The notes under the pieces: generated by a model | Told to the model about the DNA's origin: nothing | Database searches by the model: none | Seen by the model: only the letters and a program-made list of their open reading frames with translations | Part shown: one piece after another, positions 44,001-55,995 of the stretch | How positions within the stretch are numbered: position 1 is the stretch's first letter | How the letters are laid out: the number at the start of each line of letters is the position of its first letter | Position numbers and translations under genes: made by a program | DNA from: Thermochaetoides thermophila DSM 1495 | Lineage: Eukaryota; Ascomycota; Sordariomycetes; Sordariales; Chaetomiaceae | Direction: 5' to 3' | NCBI RefSeq assembly: GCF_000221225.1 | Contig: NW_006383023.1 | Coordinates: forward strand, 496,001-560,000 | Length of the DNA stretch: 64,000 nucleotides

Positions 44001-47000
44001 GAGGAACAGCAGCCCAACGTGGTAGTTCTCCACTTCTTCACCTCCAATGCTGAAGCAATCCTGAAGCAGATAAGCAGAGTGGAAACTCCGTGCTTGTAAG
44101 GATGAGAACCAGACTTCCACACGCAGCGGTTCTCACTCGGAAACATCGGTTCCAAATGGCAGCGTGCTCCTTGGTGAAATGCGGGGGAGGGGTAGTGGAT
44201 CTACCAGGTGACTACAGAAGTGGGGCATGCCTACACCGTGACTTCGATTGGTCAGATTTGCTGGTGGGGACAGAGTTTGAGACCCACCGACCCCAGCTTC
44301 CCCTCTTACAGACGGGATGCTATTCTTCATGGCTCTTGATAACGGCGACAGAAACTGACTAACAATCTGGATCTTGCTGATAAGTCGAAGCTTCATTTTG
44401 CAGAATCCCATTGAAAAAGTCTTTTTAAGCACTCTATGAGAAATGCATATCCGATGACAAGCCATAGAGCTGCCGGAGGAGAAAGATACCTATCTATTAT
44501 TTGATCTCACTTCTTGGAGACGTTCTACGTTGGCTATATAGAACTTGACAGAAACTACATATTAGTGTAGCGACAGACAACTGTCAACAGTTTCTTAGAC
44601 ACCCATGACCCTGTTAGTGCAGACGCCGGCCTTTCGAGAAAACGGCGCTACAAGCTGCACACAGTTCGAACTATTCCGGCAAATTCGTCATCTTTTTTAA
44701 GCTTGGATCGTGGCTTACGCACAGAACTTTTACTGCACAACGGTGCAGCAGCCGTTGGCCTAACTGTCCAAAGAAGGCAGCCTCTCTTCCCAATGGGGAC
44801 ATGAACCAACAACGCCTCAATTCACGATTCCGCGTCTCTTCCTTTCCTACATGAACTATTTCCCGCGCTACATCCCCGCCACTACTTCAGCGCCTGCAGC
44901 AGAAAGGATGTTTCTTGGGTGATATGGGAGAGAGAAGCTGTTGTCATGGGCCGAGAAGCGGTGGTGTGACATGGGCGGGAGCCGGGCGGGGACTTCACTC
45001 AAGCAGGGCCTATCAGATGGCCTTCTTCGCCGTCGTCTTGGCCGTTTAAGCTCTACGCACGGACGTGGCCGGGCCTGCCGTCAGGATATCTTGTGTGGGC
45101 TTCGAGATGCAGATTCTTCGACCCAAACGCGCTCGACGTGGATCATTTGCACTTTAACTTACCCTGCAGTATACCCTGCCACCAGCTTGGTGGGAAAACT
45201 CGGACTTGACAGTGCCCATGAGAAGCCTTTCCGGGCTCGACGGTAGTACGGGCTCGCCGGTCGGCTGGCTCTTGGGTCGGTAGTTGAGGTCAAGTACCGG
45301 AGTTGAGCGGGCTGGCACCATGGCTCGCTTCCGGCAAGCGCCACGTTCCAGTAGGAGGATCACGTCCGGAGCGACATCGGGTGTCCTACCCAACAGCCTC
45401 GATATTGGTTGAGGAGTGAACAGGGCCTGGGAAGGTCCATCACCTCGCTTCGGCTCGATAACTCCTTGTCTGATTATGATGAGTGGAAAGAGGCCTGCAA
45501 TAACCCTGTCCAGTGTGAGGCTGCCCTGTCATGGGGAGACCTGGGCGATGCGGTGAAGGATTCGCCGCTAGTTCGCGCTACGAGCCGCGTCTGCATTAGG
45601 CCGTTGACGCTAGTGCAGCTCATGCCTCTCCTCCCCTTCTTTTACACCATCCAACCTCTTCTCCTTGAGGAAAGGCTGTGTTCGCGAAAGCTCTTGGCAT
45701 GAGCCTGTGGCTTGCCCTGGGCCTGAAAACCCCACATTCCATTTTTGTCCTGGGTTGTTCTCCGCAACGATCATAGCAGTTCTGTCAAAGAACAACGCCT
45801 CTCCAAAACATCGATGTGTCTTAATAATTTCCAGCACGTTGTTTTCCTTGATGTTGAGAATATCCTCCAGACAACCACAATATCGAGCTGTTCGACAGTA
45901 ACAATGATTGCCTAAGCAGTTTTATGAGAAATGACGTTCTGGTTGGGGGTTCTCCGACCTCAGCTGAGTCAGGAGGTGGACGATCTTCGTGGGACCCAAT
46001 TGACAGCCGCGCCAGCAAGCTAATAAACTTTGATGCTCCATCTTTCCCGAAGCCCCAGGCGTGGTCACGCCAGAGCGGCCAGAGATGCAGTAACAACAGC
46101 GTTTAGTTCCGTTGATATCATGATCCACGAATTTCATGTTTCTTTCGAGTAGTGATTCATTCGCTGACTGGTCTCAGAGCCAGAAAACCGGACGGATGAT
46201 CCAGTTTCACGAGTCTTAGAACCAATGCCGGCAGAGAAACCTGTGCTCAGTGTGCCGTCTTTGTCTCTTCTGCGTTTTTACCTTACCTTTTACCCCAGAT
46301 CTCCATGCAAAAACTGCGTCTAGATTTTCCGTCCGCCGTTGCTGTGGGTATGTCCCTTTCCCCACAGACATGCAGAGCTTCCCGCTCTTCAACCACGGGA
46401 TCTATGATCACGCAGCAGCAGTACATGCCGTCCCGGAACGCCTATTGCAGTCGCATAGGTGGGATTCTAACCTGTATACAACTTCATCATCGCAATTGGA
46501 GGAACCGCTTGGCTAAAGGTTTTGGTCGGCCGCCGGTTTGGACACAACACCATTTTCTGAGAGAGTGACCTCTTCCCTCGACTGCTAGCAAGCTGTGTCT
46601 TGCAAGCAAAGTCCCTACTAATGAGGTGCCATCGAGCCTTGTCTTAGGCGGAATTAAAAGCTGCTATTAAGCTGCTGATTAGTAGCCTATAACTGCTTAT
46701 GTGCAAGTTTCCGTGTTGCTTACCATTCACTCATAAGGCTTTGAATCTGGGGAAGCCCGTCACATGTAATGGTACGGGACACTGCGCCCAGCGATGCGTA
46801 ATCTGTACCAAACAATCATGGATGAAGTACCCTGCCATTCTACGCCGTCCGCCTAGTGGACGAAAGCTCTGACCAGGAAAAACAACACTATTGTTTTGTG
46901 GAGCAAGCGATTATGTCAACAATATTTCATTCAGGGGGTCGACGGGTACCAGTAATATTCATTCCCGTTGCTCACAAAGCAAGGCTGTTTTTAGTGTGGC

Positions 47001-48800
47001 TCTTGATGCCACTTCGATGAACTTAGGACAGCCTTGAAATCTTGGAACCTAAAATTGTTGTGGAGTCCTGGTCTGCTGTGGTTCGGCAGCTTTCTTAGCC
47101 TCTCGGAATCAATGCTGTAACAGTGCGCGCCTGTCGTCGCTCGCGCAGTGCAGCGCAGCTCACAACTTGCAGGTTGCATGAACACTGCAAGGGGAGAGCA
47201 AGGCAGAGCTCTCTGCCAATGGAAATGCACACTTCACCGCCTGGCCTGGCCTCTCCGTGGCTGGTAGCTACTCGACAATGCAACAACAACCAAAGAAAGG
47301 GAAGGGAGTGAAGGATTGACGCTACTCATGCTGTCCCTCTCTTCCCACGTTGTCGGCGTTGACATCGATGCATGGGTATGGGCTTGTCTGGTGTCCGGTG
47401 TGCAGAGGCGAGATGACAGTGCCAAAGTCTTGAGTTCCTTGTTGCGCTGACTGGGTGACAACACGACATCATCATTACCAACAACCCTTTGCAAACATAG
47501 GTAAAAACCTCCGGTTGCCTGCACCACTGCAAGGTCCCTTTTTTTGGGTCCGCGATATGAGCATCTACATGTTGTTCTCAGTTCGGGACAGGCGATCGGC
47601 GACCCCGGCTTTCGATGGCTTGCTTAACAATACAATGCCGATTCAGCTCTTGCGGAAACATAAGCAATCATAGGGAAAGATAGATGTTACGTTGCAAAGA
47701 AACCCCCGACGAGCATCATCCCTGCTGTTACTCTCGACCCAAGTTTAGAAGTCTCGACACCACAGGTTTGGATCATCCTGTACTTCGTTTCTTTTTGATC
47801 GTGCTGTGGCTGTCGCATTTTCGATCGCTCCCGTGTCGCTTAAAGGTTTTCTTAACTATAACATATACTTGGTCTCATAAGTTGACGTCTTGGTGACAGC
47901 AGTGTCCAGTCGTCTGGAGAGTTGACGAAATTTACAGTAACGACAGTCTTTACTATCCACTGGAAACTTAGTGCTGGATGTAGCCCTAACAACCCAGTCG
48001 TTAACACCGATAACTTGCTGCTGTTAACAGCGGTCCTGGCTGAGGGGACGGACCACGTATCCGTGTGTAACTGGATCTATTCCGAACGATAGGCGATGGG
48101 CGATGCATGCAATGTGTAAGCGGAGTGGCTTGCCCTTCCATGGACGGCGGGCGGCAGCCGCAGGGCGGACTGGGCGACATATGAGATGTAAGCTCAAAGT
48201 TCAAGCTTTCGCCCCTGAGAAGTTGTTTTAGATGCTTGAGTCAAGCCCTCCAATCGCATCAGCGCCTACCAGAGCAACGGAACCGGACCTGAGACATTGG
48301 GGTCTCTCGGGAATAGGGATGTAGAGAGGATGATGCGAGGTATGTTAGAGTAAAGTAATATAGTGTAATCATCGTGTTCTCTGCTGCGCTGTTCCGAGAG
48401 GCGTTGGTGTTGTCTTCGCTTTCTGTTCCCCAGGGTACAATAGCCGGCTGCACGGATTAGGAGTCCAACATTAACAGCAACCGGAAATCTCGAATATAGG
48501 TTTTGAGCCCTGGGAATTGGCGATTGCTCAAGGTTGCACATCATGGTTACTCAAGCCTTCACACTGGAGCTTGTCATAATACTACCTGCGCAGATCGATC
48601 CACACAGACTGAAGATGCTGCGCTTTTGCTGCTTTGACATCGGAATCCGCCAGAGTTTTCTCACATGGAAAAGAATTGGGTGTTCCTGAGATGCATATCT
48701 GGTCATCACAGGACAGGATAAGGTTGCTTTCGATCTGCTACTGCACATCACTGACCAGGGCGTTGCTGCAAACTAGGCGTAGCGAATACACTAACCCGCA
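41001..48800. other. Gene-poor block, part 2
   Basis: Nearly eight kilobases in which I see no gene. It includes T-rich runs (42011-42040), locally AT-rich sequence (42300-42400) and mixed unique-looking DNA. Frames do not exceed about 130 codons, and none has recognisable motifs. Confidence 0.5.
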
Positions 48801-51800
48801 GATACCTACTATCGGGTGCTGCGGCGGATGACGCCCAAAAGGAGGAAGATCACTGATCATGTGTAACGGTTTGAGGCTCAAAGCTAATCTGACTTTTCGA
48901 AATCAAGGTCTCAGAGATAAAAGGCAAGAGAGAGAGAGAGACCGAGAGATGGAGTGACGACAGGGAGGAGAAAGATAGGCGTTTCTTTTTAATCAGTTTA
49001 TCTGATTCCTCCCGAGGCTCCAGGGACAGGTCCCGATTGGACTTGCATCTCTGGGAAATATTTCCGTCTGGCGCGATACCTAGGGCCCGTAACGATAGTG
49101 ATTTGTCTCGTAACTCGTAGTGTATCGCGTAACGGAAGCCGCCGGCTATCATTCTCCAGCATCATCCGTGACACCTCACCATTTTTGATTATTTCTTACG
49201 CCACGAAATATATTACGAGGAGGTATTGCTGTTTTAAAGCTCTTGATCATATCTCAATCGAAGGTCCTGCCATTCTATTTGGCAGACTAAAGGAAATATG
49301 TAAACGTAGGCGCTGGCGAGAGTCTTGGTCCTGGACGCAGGCAAGCTCGCTTGTGAAGGAGAGATGGGAAAGGCTGGCCTCCAAAATGGGTGGACAAGCC
49401 AGAAGCCCCAAAGGCCCTGCCCAGTTGAGGCCAGGAAAGGCAAGAGCCCTGCTTCTCCACTTGCTCCTCACAACAGGGGTAATCGTGGTTCATTTGTTCC
49501 GCAAGGTCACCTCGAGGCCGACCAGGTTGCCACCCCACTCCAAAACTCATCGAGCACACAAGTCATGGCTGGATCTCGTCCTGAGAGAACGGGAGAGACT
49601 AGATCCAAAGAAAGCGGGCTGTTAGGTGGTACTCGCCACACCCTGGTCGGTACCTGAGCTTCGGTAGAGAGTGGGCCTGCATGCTGGCGAGCTGCCCCAG
49701 TGTCTGTGCGAGAACCTGGAAGCATCCCTGCAGCGAATGGGGTGCACAACCAGATTTCGATACCCTCCACCCGACTGGAGAGGGGGGAGGAACGCCAGAA
49801 GACAGGCAAGAAATCCTCGTTTTTCTCCTGCGCGAATCTGCCATTCACCAATTGTCTGCGAGGTATGGTGCTGCGGATAGTTGTGGGCGAGCGAGCTACA
49901 AGCCGTGCGTGCGTGCGTGCGTGTGTGTGTGTGTGTGTATAAGGTAGTGTTATAGACGCGGAAGTAATACGTGTGACAGTCTTATTATTCCCTCTATTCC
50001 GTCCGGTTGCCAGCCCTTCTTCGTCTACCGTTTTTGTCAACACCCAAACTGAAGTGTTGGACCTGGGTTTCAAACAGCCCAGCAACTGCAAAGAGAGGGT
50101 GGTTGCGGGAAGATGCTGAGTATGGGAGCAGGGAGAAAAATAGATTCCCCTTTCCTATACTACTCTGTCTATACTTCACTACTTACCTTCCTCCATGTCA
50201 CAACCGTTCCGCGCCGTCCCTTTCTGGCGATCCGGGACGCATCCGCTCACCTTTCTCGTCCACTTTTGGCTTTTGGCCTGTCAAACCGTAACAGCAAGCC
50301 ACTTGACATCTGTAAATCCCGTCCGTTTCCCTATTTCAGCCATTTACATGGCCTTCAGCCGTCTTGTCCAGACGAAGGAACGGGGGATGTTATCGCGGCC
50401 GCGCTGGATCGTGCAGAACGCCGTTGTCGTCGTATCTGATCTGGTCTGGAGAAACTCGGTGCGTGGTGTGTTCGAAGGCTCCAAGTGCCCCGCGATGATG
50501 CGACATGCTAGCGGAGAAGCCAAGGCCCTTGGATAGTGTGCTTCTGGGTTCCGAAGAGGCCGAAGGGACTTCACCTTTTTTCGCTGGCTCGGTTGTTAAT
50601 TTCCCTAACCCCCATGCAACCAGTTCCCGCCTTTGCAGGTGTTCCCCTGTCACATCGACAAGGCCAACCCTCTCCAGAGCCTGGCCAACCCAGCAACCCA
50701 AAGCTAGAGCATTTTTGACCGGGGGAAGAACCGCTCTTGGTCAATCGCGGCCTCGCTGAACCGGCATGTTACCATTTACAGGAAAGCTTGGGGGAAAAAA
50801 GAGAAAAAGAAAACCGCCAAGCGCAGGAAAGCCAAGACCACGCCAGGCGGGGAGAGAACAGGGGTTTGAAAACACCACAGCCAGCTTCCATCAGCCGGCG
50901 ACGTCGTGGTACCCTACCCCAACAATCACTCTTCTCGCTTGCTTCCTACCCTGGGCGGCATTAGTTGGGAGTTCGCTTCGCCCCATTCCCGTATCCGTAT
51001 GTATGTACTGTAGTTTTCGCCTCTTCATGGCAGGCCCTGCTGGAACGGAGTTCGGAATACCTGCTATGTGTACTATGTTAAACTATAATGGTTGCTGTAT
51101 GAGACGCTGGTAGATAGTCCTCACCTTTCTTCACCGCGTTCGATCACACTCTCCTACCTACCTTTTCTTCCACCGATCCTTCCATCTATCTCACATCGTC
51201 ACGCGCTCGCTCAGCACTCTTGCTTCTAGGGCATATCGTGACGGATCGCCAATGCTACCGTTGCCGTCCCGAATTCCGTTGAGCTAGGACCGTCACAATA
51301 ACGCAACGTGCCGAGACTGCTACTCTTGCCTTTGGTCCCATCGTGTAGGAAAGAAACCTGCACGCCTGATCGTGTTGTAGCAGTCGCTGGCCCTGCTATC
51401 GCCTTCATTCCTTTTTGCGGGCACTTCATCCGTTAGTAAAGACGCGGCGCAACATTATTTTCCCTTCTTTGCGCGGTATCGCCCGCACTCTTCTTTTTCC
51501 CCTCCGTCTCAACTTCTTTTTCTTTCACCAGAACGGCCGCGTCCTGACCTCCGGTCAAAGCTCCGGCAACTTTCCGAGCAAGAGATCGTCTAGACTCCAC
51601 AACCGAACACTGGTCCAAACGGCAAGGAAAGAAACAGTGACAACACGGCCGTTAAGGGACATCCTGAGGACACTGGTGCTCAGGCTTCCGCTCTTTCGGC
51701 ACATACTACGGTACTGAACTTCCACAACAAGGGACGCCATTGTTTCGAGGTTGCAGTGCTGCCGTCTTAGACGCAGTCACTATTTGCCAGTTTTGCAGCT

Positions 51801-53640
51801 TCCAGAGCCCGGACGCTCGTCTCGTGCAGTGCGTCTCGTTGCTGCCATCTCAGCTTTCCCCTCCGTTGCACCGCCTGCCGACCCGATCTGGTCGTTGCCC
51901 GCTTTCCCCGCACTCCGGAGGGCCGCCCGAACGGCGAGGACGGCAAACCCGAATTATAGTGATTCCGGTCATATAGCTTCGCTCAACATCCCCGGCTGGT
52001 TCTTGATAAAACGGTCACCGTGACTTCCAGGCTTGTCTCAACCGCCCATCGTGTGCAGTACAAAAAGCACGACGGGATCATCTTCGTCTGAGACTTTGCA
52101 AACTGTCGTCTGAGTGTCACCATCGGGATATTTGGGGCATAGACATCCTCTCCCCCAGAAAAAAACCACGAGAGTGAACGACACGACCGGTGCTCTCTCC
52201 ATTGTCTCAGTCAAACCCGAGTCTTCGCAGAAAAGAAACCAGCAGTCGCACCAACAGCTTTGATACAGAGGAAAACAGTGACGACAGCCCTTTCAAACAG
52301 CCACTTCAAAGTCCAGATCGATCGATCTGCCCGCCTTCGCTCAGATTCTGGTTCCTGCCTTAGCGCATCTGTTCGCTTTTGCTTCCCACAACGTGTGGAT
52401 ATAAAAAACGCCTGTGCGAGCGTGAGGAACCAAAACCGGTTCGGGAAGAATTTAGGAAAAGGAAACCACATCAGCACTTGGAGAACAAGAACTCATCGCA
52501 AAAGGATAGAAAACAGCCCAACAGCACCAACAGAGGCATAACCCAAGAACCGATTCTCGCCCTGGTTCCTCTCTCTGACACAACGACAAGTTGAAGGGGA
52601 TACTCGAACCAAGCATCAACCCCCCCCTGGTCACCAAGTTCGGCAATCGGCCAGACTTTGTTAGGTAAACACCCAACCAAAGCCGCATCTGCATCCAGGC
52701 ACCGGCGAGGCTCCAGCAGTTAGCAGAGGGCTACTTACCCACCCCTCCCCCCTTGCCCTTGCGCCTCGACGATCTGCAGCGTGCGTGTGGGTTCCTGGGC
52801 TGGTGGGGCAAGACGCGATCCCCCGGTGTTCCAGGTCTCTTCTCTCTCCTGCCACCCCCCTCCCCTTTCCTGACCTGGTTCGTTGGTGCCCCCGCCCTTT
52901 CCCGTTATGCTCCAAACCTGTCCAGCAGCTTAAGGCACTTCCTGTCTGGGCGCTCGTCCACCTGCACTTGGACTTCACGCGACTAGCATACAGTCTCCGC
53001 TTTGGTTGCTGCAGACAGGTGTCAGAGCTTGCAGAGAACTGAGAAGGTACGGGTGACCAACCTTTCCTTTTGTGTCTCAACAAGATTTCGTGCAGATGCC
53101 CTGTCCTCGGTGTCTTTACCATTTGCCCTAAGATACCTTGAGCATCCCATCCCCACCATCTGTTCGCCAATTTCTTTTATCTTCCTCTCTTGTCCCGCCC
53201 TGTTGGTATTTCATCATTGCCCAGCGACTTTCATCATTATTGCTCTGATACCTATGTGCTGGTGCTTTGGCCGCCAGACTCTCTCTCATTCTTGCCATCT
53301 CATCCCGTCATCATTTCATTTTTGTCCCTGCGCCTCACTTCACCGGGGCAAGTGTTCGTTCCCTCAACACTCTCAGCATCTGTCTGTGTCTGGTCAGTTG
53401 CGCCATCTGAACCATTCATTCCCTCACCCTCCCCTTTGCTCAGAGCAAACCCCCCTCTTCCCATCTTTTTTTTCGCCTCGTTTTCTGTTATCGCAAACAG
53501 GATGTTGGTTGGCGAGGAAACAGATTCTTTCTGCCCTTCCACGTGCCCGTCAATCTAGATATTGATTTGCAGGTTGCTGACTGCCGTAGAGTGACGCAAT
53601 CTTTCCCCTATTTCGTAACAAAAGATCGGTCATTTCGCCC
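48801..53640. other. Gene-poor block, part 3: pyrimidine-rich upstream region of the C2H2 gene
   Basis: The + strand becomes strongly C/T-rich, especially from 50.9 kb on, with frequent TTTC, CTTCC and CTCTC runs, as in long fungal promoters and leaders. A GA run lies at about 48926-48941 and a GTGC/GT repeat near 49903-49939. Frames of up to 194 codons exist (for example 53002-53565), but they are low-complexity and have no family features; some may be upstream frames of the downstream gene. Confidence 0.5.
49903..49939. repeat. (GTGC)n(GT)n microsatellite
   Basis: Four GTGC units followed by about nine GT units, in non-coding DNA. Confidence 0.9.
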
Positions 53641-53655
53641 AGCAAACGCTCGGCC

Positions 53656-53663
53656 TATATAAG
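53656..53663 (+). promoter_or_regulatory. TATA box candidate for the C2H2 gene
   Basis: TATATAAG about 50 bp upstream of a long CT tract and 545 bp upstream of the first ATG of the zinc-finger gene. TATA followed by a pyrimidine tract is a common layout of fungal core promoters. Confidence 0.45.
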
Positions 53664-53710
53664 AAAAGCCGCAGTGCCAACTGGTGGAGAACTGTGTATC
53701 ACGGATCGCT

Positions 53711-53754
<44 letters not shown>
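53711..53754. repeat. (CT)n microsatellite in the leader of the C2H2 gene
   Basis: About twenty-one CT units, perfect, just downstream of the TATA candidate; probably around or after the transcription start. Confidence 0.95.
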
Positions 53755-53757
<3 letters not shown>

Positions 53758-54132
53758 CGTGTCGTCTCTTCCTCCTCGAACTAGACGCTCGCCATCTCGT
53801 TGCTGTCGCTATTCCTTGGATCAGAAATCCGCATTGCCGCTTACTGCTTATCGCTTGACGAGGTCTATCAAAACTGGTCCGGGAATTTGCATAATCCGGT
53901 CGCATTAGGGAAGATCACGCTCAGACGTCGTTCCAAGCCAGGTTTTGCCCCCCTACGGCAGCCCCACACCTCCCATATCCCACAGCCTCTCATCAGCGGA
54001 ACATCGTCACGGCCTTTCATCCCCCGCGTTTTGAGGTCATCTCTCTGCCCCTAAATCCCTGTTAGCTGCTCCACATCAAGCGGCTTGGGAGGCGAATAGA
54101 AGCCGGGATTATATATAAGTTGCGTCGCCGCA

Positions 54133-54171
54133 AAGTCGTCAATCTGGAGTTGCCAAGTCGTCAATCTGGAG
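54133..54171. repeat. Short direct repeat just before the C2H2 start codon
   Basis: A 17-bp word (AAGTCGTCAATCTGGAG) occurs twice with a period of 22 bp, ending 29 bp before the ATG at 54201. It lies in the leader and could be a recent tandem duplication or a regulatory element. Confidence 0.8.
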
Positions 54172-54200
54172 CGTCACAAGCTGGACGTTTTGCCAATTAT

Positions 54201-55995
54201 ATGCCAGGCAATATGGAGGTCATGGAGCTAGTCGAGAACGAACCTTCAAACCGTCCATTCAAATGCACCTGGGAAGCGTGCGGCAAGGTACGTAATAATA
54301 TCAGCCGACATACGACAATCGGTGTCGGCCTCGGCGATGGCTGTGCTCGTCGAGCTCGGGCGGTAGCTAACCTTATGTCATAGAGCTTTAACCGCAAGTC
54401 GGACCTCCAACGTCACTATCGCATCCATACGAACGAGAGGCCATATCAATGTCGGTACCAAGACTGCGGGAAGAGCTTCATTCAGCGCAGTGCCTTGACA
54501 GTGCACATCCGCACTCATACGGGAGAGAAACCTCATAAATGTCAATATGAGGGCTGCGACAAACGGTTCTCTGATGTACGTCATCTCTTCGTCGGCCCCG
54601 TCGCAAGAAGGATATTACTAACCTTGGTCCAGTCCTCCAGCCTGGCAAGGCATCGACGGATACACACCGGGAAGCGTCCCTACCGGTGCTCCCATAATGG
54701 GTGTTCCAAGAGGTAAGAACTTCAGCTCTGCGCATCATAATGTGGTTGACCAAACAGCGATAACTGACTTCGCCAGCTTTTGCCGGAAAACCACTATGGT
54801 CAAGCATGTGAGGCGATCACATCAGCGAGGGGTTCTGTCTAATGAGATGGAAGATTCCCTCTCAGAGACGGGGAGTGAACACTCACCTGCTACTCCGAAG
54901 AGTCATAATGCACTGCCGTGGCAGCCGTATCCGCTGCCGTTGGACCAGCCTAGCCAGCCCCTGCAGCGTGCAGCATCGTTTGCGGACTTTGGACAGCCCA
55001 TGCCGTATGCCCTGCCACCCCAATACAGCCAGAGACACAGCATGTCTTCTGGAGGTGTCGCTGATTATCATGCTGGTGGCCCGCACCCTCAACAAACTCT
55101 TCCTCATCTTCCTCATCCAAACCAACACCTGCTCCAGCGGGCGCCGAGCTTGCCGCATCATAGCTTCTTTGTCCCTGAGCAGTCGAACCCCGCTGTAGCA
55201 ACGATGCATCCGAACCCCCACCACGCGCCGCAGATGCCGTACCAGCAAGTGCCTCGCCAGGCGGTCGAGCGGCCACATCTTGAGATTCCGTATCCAAATA
55301 TCCTGACTGCGGGCCTGCAGAGCAGTCCTAGCACGTTCTCTCCTGGGTCAGGCAGGAGTCCTTCGGTCCAGGAGGGCTTTTACACACATGCGCCGCCGCC
55401 TTCGAGCGCTGGGTATACGCTGCATTCTGCCGGCCCCGACCAGCTTTCGCCCCTGAGCTTCCCGGGCAGCCAGGTTCCGCATTCCTCTCAGGCGCAGGCG
55501 GCAACGCCGAGGACTCACTCCAATCCTATGGAGATGCAGCGCGACGACCATGTGATGCAACAGAACCACCAGCACGCCGGCCAGCAGCATCTAAAGGGTC
55601 AGCCCAAGGTTCAGAGCCCGGGGCCATTCCAGAGCCAGACTTCAGCCCAAGGTCGCCCCAATCAGCAACCCCAGCCAGTCCAAGGCCCGAACCCAGATGT
55701 GCCTGCTTTGCCTGAGGCCGAGCCCACACACCATCAACAGCACCCGCAGCAGGCGCAGCAACAACAGCAGCAGCAATCCGACGTGACTGCGCCCCAAACG
55801 CCTGCTGATGACCAGCAATGGTTTGCCTATCAGGCTGGTGCCACACCGGTTTCCATTCCTCCTCATCATCAGATCGGTGGCATCCACTCTTATGCCCCAA
55901 CCTTGATGGGGATGTACCCTGATCCGTGGGCGGAGAAGTTTGAACTCGACACTGGTGGCATCCCGCTACCCAGTGCTCGGATTGCCGAGATGTAA
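54201..55995 (+). CDS. C2H2 zinc-finger transcription factor, five fingers
   Basis: Exons 54201-54287, 54384-54575, 54633-54712 and 54777-55995 join in frame to 525 residues. Five adjacent C2H2 fingers occupy residues ~20-150: FKCTWEACGK/SFNRKSDLQRHYRIH, YQCRYQDCGKSFIQRSALTVHIRTH, HKCQYEGCDKRFSD/SSSLARHRRIH, and YRCSHNGCSK/SFCRKTTMVKHVRRSH; the last three introns of the finger region each cut within a finger. I count four complete fingers for certain and treat the TGEKP-type linkers between them as normal (TNERPYQ, TGEKPHK, TGKRPYR). The remaining ~375 residues are H/P/Q/S-rich, with a poly-Q run, typical of an activation domain. Start at the first ATG; another in-frame ATG is four codons on. 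The protein is a nuclear DNA-binding regulator; its target genes and specific name are not evident. The very long empty upstream region suggests complex regulation. Confidence 0.88.

Noticed and set aside
49507..50091. 194-codon minus-strand frame over the GT repeat
   Set aside because: It includes a poly-Thr/His repeat artefact and has no recognisable domain.
53002..53565. 187-codon + frame upstream of the C2H2 gene
   Set aside because: A low-complexity product of a pyrimidine-rich region (S, P, F, L, C); at best an upstream frame in the leader.
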